64,000 nucleotides of DNA, taken from positions 42,874,707-42,938,706 of the forward strand of contig OZ024736.1 in the NCBI GenBank assembly GCA_964016875.1, read 5' to 3'. The DNA comes from Fallopia convolvulus. Lineage: Eukaryota; Streptophyta; Magnoliopsida; Caryophyllales; Polygonaceae. A program made the translations under genes and the position numbers. This document shows positions 58,332 through 64,000 of the stretch, piece by piece; position 1 is the stretch's first letter, and each line of letters opens with the position of its first letter. Under the pieces are notes generated by a model that saw only the letters and a list, made by a program, of their open reading frames with translations, ran no database searches and was not told the DNA's origin.

Positions 58332-60654
58332 ATGGCTTCTTTTCCCATTACTTTCCCTCACAAGAGGTCCTTTCTTTCTGTTTTCATTGTGTGCATCTGT
58401 TTCTTCTCTTTTAGCCATGCCCGTGAGCAAAGAAAGGCCAGCAGACACTTCATTGACGTCCATGTCAACTCTCTGATTCCACAGGAAGAGCTCGTTTGTA
58501 CACACTCTTCAAGAGGTCATCAATTTCTCTCAGTCTACTGTTTACTGTTTGTCATTTGGATCCATTTGATTTCCAATAATTAATTATGGTTAATTATTAG
58601 GCCTCACTTCATTGATCAGAGTAGTTGTAAAGGAAAATTTGATGTTGCAGGGGAGAAGAAGCAGGGAACTTCACTAGAAGTTGTTCATAGACATGGACCA
58701 TGCTCCAAGCTGAAGTCAGCTGCAACGCAACATGTTACACCCTCTCATTCTGATCTCTTGCTACTTGACCAGGACCGAGTCGACTCGATTCATGCTAGAA
58801 TCTCGGCCGAAGAAGAAGTAGTGTTGGAGAGGAAATCAGTCAACTTGCCTGCTAAATCAGGCGCCTCCATCGGCACCGGGAATTACATAGTCTCTGTTGG
58901 ACTTGGCACTCCCCAGGAGGAACTCTCCCTTATATTTGACACCGGTACACAAACAAACTTCAAAAATTGAACTCAAAATAACACAATTTCATCTCAATTC
59001 AATTCAATTTGAATCGAAGATGTAGAAATTCAGTAATTCAGCTGATTGCGAGTGAGGCTAAATTGAATCTAGGTTTTGAATCTGTGGAATGCAGGAAGCG
59101 ATTTGACATGGACGCAGTGCAAGCCGTGCGCGAAATCCTGCTACGATCAAGTAGATCCGATCTTCAATCCGGCGGATTCGTCGTCGTACGCGAACATCTC
59201 TTGCACCTCGTCGGTGTGCGCCGAGCTGGTGTCCGCCACAGGCGTGAATCCAGGTTGCTCGTCGACCGCCTGCGTATACGGAATCCAGTACGGAGACAAG
59301 TCGTTCTCCGTCGGCTACTTCGCAAAGGAGAGGATCAGCCTCAGCTCCGCCGATTACATCGACGACTACCTCTTCGGATGCGGAGAAAACAACCAGGGGC
59401 TGTTCAGAGGCGCCGCCGGACTGCTCGGCCTCGGCAGGAACGCGCTCTCGTTGGTGTCGCAGGCGGCGTATAAGTACGGAAAGTACTTCTCGTATTGTTT
59501 GCCTTCAGACTCCAGCTCCACAGGCCACCTTACGCTTGGCCAAGGCGGCACTGTAAGTTAAAATTCTTTAAATATTTTTCGGCCCAAAAGACGTTTATAT
59601 TTAAAATTATCTCCTTGAGACAGATTGATTGAAACAGCCTTTTAGAATGTTAATCTTATCTTAAAATCATAAGCTAAACAACTAGCGTTAGCGAAATAAG
59701 CATTTTTAAGTACTGTGAGCTTGCTTTATTTATACTAAAAAGTACTTTTTGAATAAAAGCTCTTTTTTAAATACCTTGAAAGATATAAAAAAATAATTAT
59801 TTTTTATGTATTTTAAATAAAAAACTACAATATTTATTATTTTTATTTTTAGAAGTAGAACAAGCCTAGTTTTGAAAATAGATTCGTTAAGAACAAAAAA
59901 AAATGTTGATGACCGGTCACATCCTTCACAAATAAGATGTAAAACCTACCTAAATAAAAACCTCAAAATTTTTAAAATTAGCCAAGATTTGCGAATTGTC
60001 CCTTTTTTAAGTCATCATTAATACATTTTATTACTTAGTTGGTTCAATACGATGCTTTGTAAATTTTAAATTATCACCATTTGTAGATTGATAGAAGCTA
60101 ATTAAATATATAAAATGGCATTATTTTGCAACGTACAGAACGCTAAGAGTTTCAGCTACACGCCACTGCTGACGAGATCCGGGGGCGGCGCATCCTTCTA
60201 CTTCCTGAGCCTCCAATCCATCTCCGTGGGAGGGCGCCGCCTCCCGATCTCCCCGGCCGTGTTCTCCACCGCGGGCACCCTACTCGACTCCGGCACCGTC
60301 ATCAGCCGCCTCCCTCCCAAGGCCTACTCGGCCCTCAGCGCCGCCTTCAAGCAGTACATGTCCAAGTACCCGTCGGCGCCCGCGCTCGCCATCCTCGACA
60401 CCTGCTACGACCTCAGCAGCTACGACACGGTGACCGTGCCCAAGGTGGCCCTCTACTTCGGCGGCGGTGGCGTTTTGGACTTACCGGTGGACGATATCTT
60501 GTACGCGGCCAAGGCCACCCAGGTGTGCTTGGCGTTCGCCGGGAACGGAGACGACTCGGACTTGGCCATAGTGGGGAACGTTCAACAGCAGGGGTTCGAT
60601 GTTGTGTACGATGTGGCTCGTGGCAGGATTGGATTCGGCCCAAATGGGTGTTAA
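58332..60654 (+). CDS. A1 family aspartyl protease (At5g10770-like)
   Basis: Four exons, 58332-58515, 58651-58944, 59095-59552 and 60139-60654, encode 483 residues with matching phases. A signal peptide (SFLSVFIVCICFFSFSHA) is followed by a propeptide with SLEVVHRHGPCS. The mature domain begins near GTGNYIVSVGLGTP. Both catalytic Asp motifs are intact: DTGSDLTW, spanning the second intron, and DSGTVISRLP in exon 4. Paired Cys (CKPCAKSCY, CTSSVC, CLPS, CYDL) and the final DVARGRIGFGPNGC fit the nepenthesin-like subgroup that includes At5g10770 and CDR1. The protein should be secreted or apoplastic. Exons 3 and 4 are very GC-rich while exons 1 and 2 and all introns are AT-rich. Confidence 0.94.
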
Positions 60655-61206
60655 TTAACGGATTGCATGTGTAATTAGTCTATACATCGATTGGGCTTTC
60701 AAAGTACACTGGGCAATTTGAACCTTAAGGGGGGAAAAACACATTCCACTTGCATGATGCTCTCATCAAATTTAGGATTTCATCAAAATTGGGCCTTGTC
60801 AACTCTCATAACTCATAATGAACGAATTAAGTCGGAGGATATACTTATTAAACGATCGATTTTCCTCATGAATTGTTTTACTTTTTCAATAATGCATATG
60901 AATTGTTCGGAATCGGGGCTACTCATCCAAGATTTTTGATAGAACCACTCGTCACACAGATATTTTGTAATGTTACAAAAAATGTATAGCGGTGGAGTTG
61001 CATGGCTCCTAGTGTTCTTGTCGCATTCTCCGATTTTGTCTATTTTTGTGGTATCAATAATATTCGTCCGATTTCTCCAATGTTTTGTTGGGTGATTGGT
61101 GGTTTGGATCCGTTGCCGACGTGAAGCATGAACCTTCCGTTTCTCCAAATCACAAGTGTGGCCACTTTGCTGCACTTTTTAAATTGAGGGTATTGCCTTC
61201 TTACTT
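60655..61206. other. downstream region of the aspartyl protease
   Basis: No gene seen. A 120-codon open frame on the minus strand (60813-61175) lacks any recognisable motif. The region ends at the first copy of the 17-bp target duplication of the LINE fragment. Confidence 0.4.
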
Positions 61207-61632
61207 TTTTTTTTTTTTTTTTTGAGTAGGTAAAAATTCGGTTTATCGGACAGGCCCGATACAACCGAGAGGCCGAGTAAACGGCAGTCGACACCGACTA
61301 GAGCATACAAAAGCAAATTAAAACAACACATAAGTAAGTACAACAAGCAAAAGGGAAACTAGAACGAAAAGGGTAATGGGGAAAGTGAGGGGCTAAAGGG
61401 GTTGCCCTTTAGCATTCGGATCATAAACGGACAAATCAAGTTAGAAATCGGACAACTGACGTTCCCTCCACCGAAATGAAGGATCTTCAGCAGCCACGAA
61501 CGTCCAAGCGACCTCGCCAATCACGAACAAGCCACACCCAATCCAGATCCACCTCTGCGTTGTACAAACTATGATGTGAATCAACTATAATATTATTCAA
61601 AAAAAAAATTGAGATCCACCTCTGCGTTGTAC
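61207..61632 (-). mobile_element. 5'-truncated LINE fragment with 17-bp target duplication
   Basis: The insert ends in a run of T on the plus strand (61207-61223), that is, an A tail on its own strand. GTATTGCCTTCTTACTT is present at both sides (61190-61206 and 61633-61649). This is a clean retroposon insertion of 426 bp. Only the 3' end of the element is present. Its 5' junction contains filler: the word ATCCACCTCTGCGTTGTAC occurs twice, and about 33 bases match the host flank at 61682-61714. Confidence 0.85.
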
Positions 61633-61820
61633 GTATTGCCTTCTTACTTGGTAGAGCAAGGTCAATCTCTATAAATTGAGAATCAACTATAATATTATTC
61701 AAAAAAAAAAATTAGCCCAATTTCAACATATTCTCTATTATATTTAATTCTAGTTTTTTTTGGCTAAAAATGTATCTTTTTATTTTATTTATCCTTTAAA
61801 TTATAAATAAGGTACGCCTA

Positions 61821-61913
61821 TTAGCATTCACATGTTTGGTCTACTTTGTATGGACGATGAGGAATGACATGATTTACGAAAGGGTGGAGCCTAATGCAAC
61901 AAGTATTTCTTGA
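61821..61913 (+). pseudogene. LINE zf-RVT tail fragment
   Basis: About 30 codons read LAFTCLVYFVWTMRND and MIYERVEPNATSI before a stop. This is the link between the zf-RVT and RNase H parts of plant LINE ORF2 (compare WWCIWYSRNKRVF in the LINE at 25804). The following 500 bases may be its non-coding 3' end, but no A tail or target repeat is evident. Confidence 0.6.
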
Positions 61914-62399
61914 GCACCCTTTAGGCATGTAGAATGAGGGTTGCTTGCAAGATAGACTTTAATGGAAAGAATGGGAGGAAATGGAAAGGGTTCTTGAGAC
62001 TCTAAAAAGATGGAATGGTCTTCTGAAAGAGCGTGGGCGTAGGGCATCGTCACGTGCCCGTGGGTGACTTGCCCAAGCTTCAACTCTTTGTTAGGAAAAT
62101 GCAGGCATGAAGCTATAAAGCGTGACCGTGTCTCTCGGGCCCTTGGCCGCGCTTCACATTGTTTTTGGCGGGGCTTGTTTGGTTCAGAAATGGCCATGTA
62201 AGGTTTGGTTTTTGGTCTTTTGTAGTTGTCCTGCCATGTTGCATCTTGGTTAAGGGGCTTTGTGGGTGGTTTTACATTGTATTTCCTTAGTGGGTGCTTT
62301 TCTTGCTTTTGGGCTTTAATTTGGTGGGGCTTTTACCATGAGCTTGTTCAATGGTGGGGTTTTAGTGAGACTTTGTTTGAAAAGTCTTGCTCTTGCATG

Positions 62400-63329
62400 T
62401 AAATTCTCTTTCTCTTCTATACATTTACCAATTCGAGCATGCATAGTACATTCAGAATTCAGAATCCAAAGATCATCAACAACATGATTAAACACAATAA
62501 ATAACTCATGATAATAAAAAAAATTTTGCTCAAACACAGATACAAATTCTTTTTCTTTCTTCTTATTTTTTTCATCCCTGATCTTTTTGTGACAATCTTT
62601 GGGATAATGTGTCCAAGTTTTTCACAATAATAACATTTAATCCGAAACATATATTTCCATGACTGATCCCTATTATTCTTGTCATTTTTCTTTTGGATTT
62701 TTTCCTTTTCCCTATATCATCATGACCTCATTCTTACTGTCAGAATTACTCCCATTTTTCTTACCTTAATGACTTTCAAAGTTTTATTTTTCTGAGTAAC
62801 AACTTCAACCAGTTTAGAAACAGTCGGGTCATCAAGAGCATATTGGACAACATCTTTAAGAAAATCAAATTGACTAGGCAAAGAATTCAATATGATAACA
62901 ACTTAATGATCTTCCTTTATTTTATCATTACATCTTTCCCATCTAGGATGATCTAAAGAAATTTGTCCAGATTATCACTCAGAGCGAGGGAAGTATCACT
63001 TTTAAAATTAAATAGCTTTCTTAGAAGTATTATTCGATTGGGTAGGGATTTAGTCAAGTATATAGCATCCAAGACTTCCTAAATAGGTTTAAGTAGAGTA
63101 TGACTTACCATTTGTCTTGCTACCTGATATGTCAACCTTAGAATAATCTCATCATGTGCAACAACTTAGAGTTCTTACCTCCTAAATGCTAAGTATTCCG
63201 TAGGCCAATTATCAGGAACTGCAAAGTGACATTTCTCCTTTGTCAAGATTGCAATCATCTTGATCTTCCACAGATAGATATCAATCACCCATCAAAGGGT
63301 TTAACACCTTGGTAAAGCTCTGACATCAT
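62400..63329 (-). pseudogene. Copia gag to protease fragment, decayed
   Basis: On the minus strand, through several frame breaks, one can follow a Copia gag. It starts at an ATG near 63329 (MMSELYQGVKPFDG), then ISIWKIKMIAILTKEK, AHDEIILRLTYQV and YLTKSLPNRIILLRKLF. A zinc knuckle (CYYCEKLGH, last Cys replaced by Ile) comes at about 62645, and a protease start reads WILNSECTMHA where functional copies have a DSG-type site. The order is that of Ty1/Copia elements. Integrase and reverse transcriptase are absent and no LTR is recognised. Confidence 0.75.
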
Positions 63330-63730
63330 TGTATGTACCTGTTAAGATAGACAACACAAAGTAAGAAGAGGAGGTGTAAGCACCAAAACACAAGAAATCG
63401 TCTTCAAACTCGAACTTTTCCCATGAACATCTATTTGCGAGGGTATCCTTACGAAACCAAGAGGAACAACCGCGCCCAATTCCAATTGGGCTCCGACTTC
63501 AAACAATCATCTCCAGCTTAGTTTTAAAATCTATAAAAGATATAAAAAAAATTATGTGCATGACATCCTCCAATTAAACTATTTACCCAGATGTTTTATG
63601 ATAAGACAAAAAAATAAGAAACATGATGGTATTTAATGCATACTAAAATTCTATCGAATTTTCTTTTTAAAGTCCTCCTTCATAATAGTAGTAGTATTAA
63701 GTATTTAAAAGTACGTTTTTTTCTAATATA

Positions 63731-64000
63731 CTAGAGTGCTAATCCCGTCCGTTGGACGGGGCAAATGTTATATTTTATATTTATTATTATTTTAAATGTT
63801 TAGGTTTTTGGAAATTATAACATACTTCATCCCTTTAGTTCTATTTGTCCTTTTAAGCTTAATTTTTTGTTTAGTTCTATTTGTCATTTTAGGTATTTTG
63901 TCCAAAATTTCTGATACTCCCTCCGTTCTATTCTATTTGACACTTTAGAGCTAAAACTTTGTTCATTAAAACTTGTCATTTTTTAGTATTTATTTAGTTA
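63731..64000 (-). mobile_element. 3' terminus of a Helitron (runs off the window)
   Basis: Read on the minus strand the DNA shows the hairpin CCCGTCC/AAC/GGACGGG (63744-63760), then ATTAGCACT, then the terminal CTAG, followed by T of the host. A short GC-rich hairpin about 10 bases before CTRR, with insertion in front of T, is the defining 3' end of Helitrons. The body extends to the right beyond 64000, so the 5' TC end cannot be seen. Confidence 0.6.
63914..64000 (+). mobile_element. Stowaway-like MITE end
   Basis: CTCCCTCCGTTCTATTC follows TA at 63912-63913, the usual left end and target of Stowaway (Tc1/mariner) MITEs. A degenerate copy of the same start (CTTCATCCCTTTAGTTCTAT) lies at about 63822. 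The right end is outside the window. Confidence 0.55.

Noticed and set aside
59009..59473. Arg-rich 154-codon frame over aspartyl protease exon 3
   Set aside because: Shifted frame of the true exon, which carries the DTGSDLTW junction and conserved Cys pattern.
61874..62197. Minus-strand frame of 107 codons as a gene
   Set aside because: It is antisense to a recognisable LINE fragment and its tail and has no known motif.
1..64000. CRISPR arrays, operons, phage or other prokaryotic systems
   Set aside because: All supported genes are intron-containing or plant-type nuclear genes; no regularly spaced short repeats of the CRISPR kind were seen.

Overview
This window is nuclear DNA from a flowering plant, almost certainly a eudicot. 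Genes have short exons and AT-rich introns with GT-AG borders, the products are typical plant and chloroplast proteins, and the spacers hold plant-type transposon debris. No rRNA, tRNA, organelle or bacterial feature was recognised. Family or species cannot be fixed from the sequence alone.

Layout. 1-1300: an early nodulin-like (phytocyanin fold) gene on +. 2399-5154: STIC2, a chloroplast YbaB/EbfC-type protein, on -. 6602-8274: HCF164, the thylakoid thioredoxin-like protein, on -. 8378-9885: a truncated second copy of the 5' half of STIC2, inserted directly upstream of HCF164. 11161-15928: a PP2C phosphatase on -. 16566-17750: a Mutator-like element holding a Copia 3' fragment. 18936-25453: two tandem folate-biopterin transporter genes on +. 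25804-30148: a decayed L1-type LINE on -. 30482-32126: ERH on +. 33525-34385: inositol polyphosphate multikinase IPK2 on -. 37183-39140: EMC4 on -. 40320-42861: an EamA/SLC35F-like transporter on -. 44228-45405: a DnaJ-type zinc-finger protein on +. 47486-51191: a CCCH/G-patch protein on +. 51200-58330: a gene-poor, repeat-rich stretch. 58332-60654: an A1 aspartyl protease on +. 60655-64000: LINE, Copia gag and Helitron remnants.

The genes are independent nuclear units and not an operon. Several products act in the chloroplast (STIC2, HCF164, probably the DnaJ-type zinc-finger protein and the folate transporters). ERH, EMC4 and the aspartyl protease resemble genes I remember as close neighbours on Arabidopsis chromosome 5 (At5g10810, At5g10780, At5g10770), which would suggest conserved microsynteny.

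The most interesting feature is the rearrangement at 8.2-10.0 kb. A 1.5-kb piece of STIC2 (ATG, exon 1, intron 1, exon 2 and part of intron 2) was inserted into the HCF164 leader or promoter, and the insert is flanked by a 96-bp duplication of the target. The upstream HCF164 promoter side now faces the copied STIC2 start codon. The copied exons are open, keep their splice sites, and end in phase 0, the same phase as HCF164 exon 2. A fused transcript (STIC2 transit peptide plus the HCF164 body) would therefore be in frame. Two LINE insertions with clear target-site duplications carry 5'-junction filler copied from neighbouring DNA, and the window ends inside a Helitron whose 3' terminus is visible.
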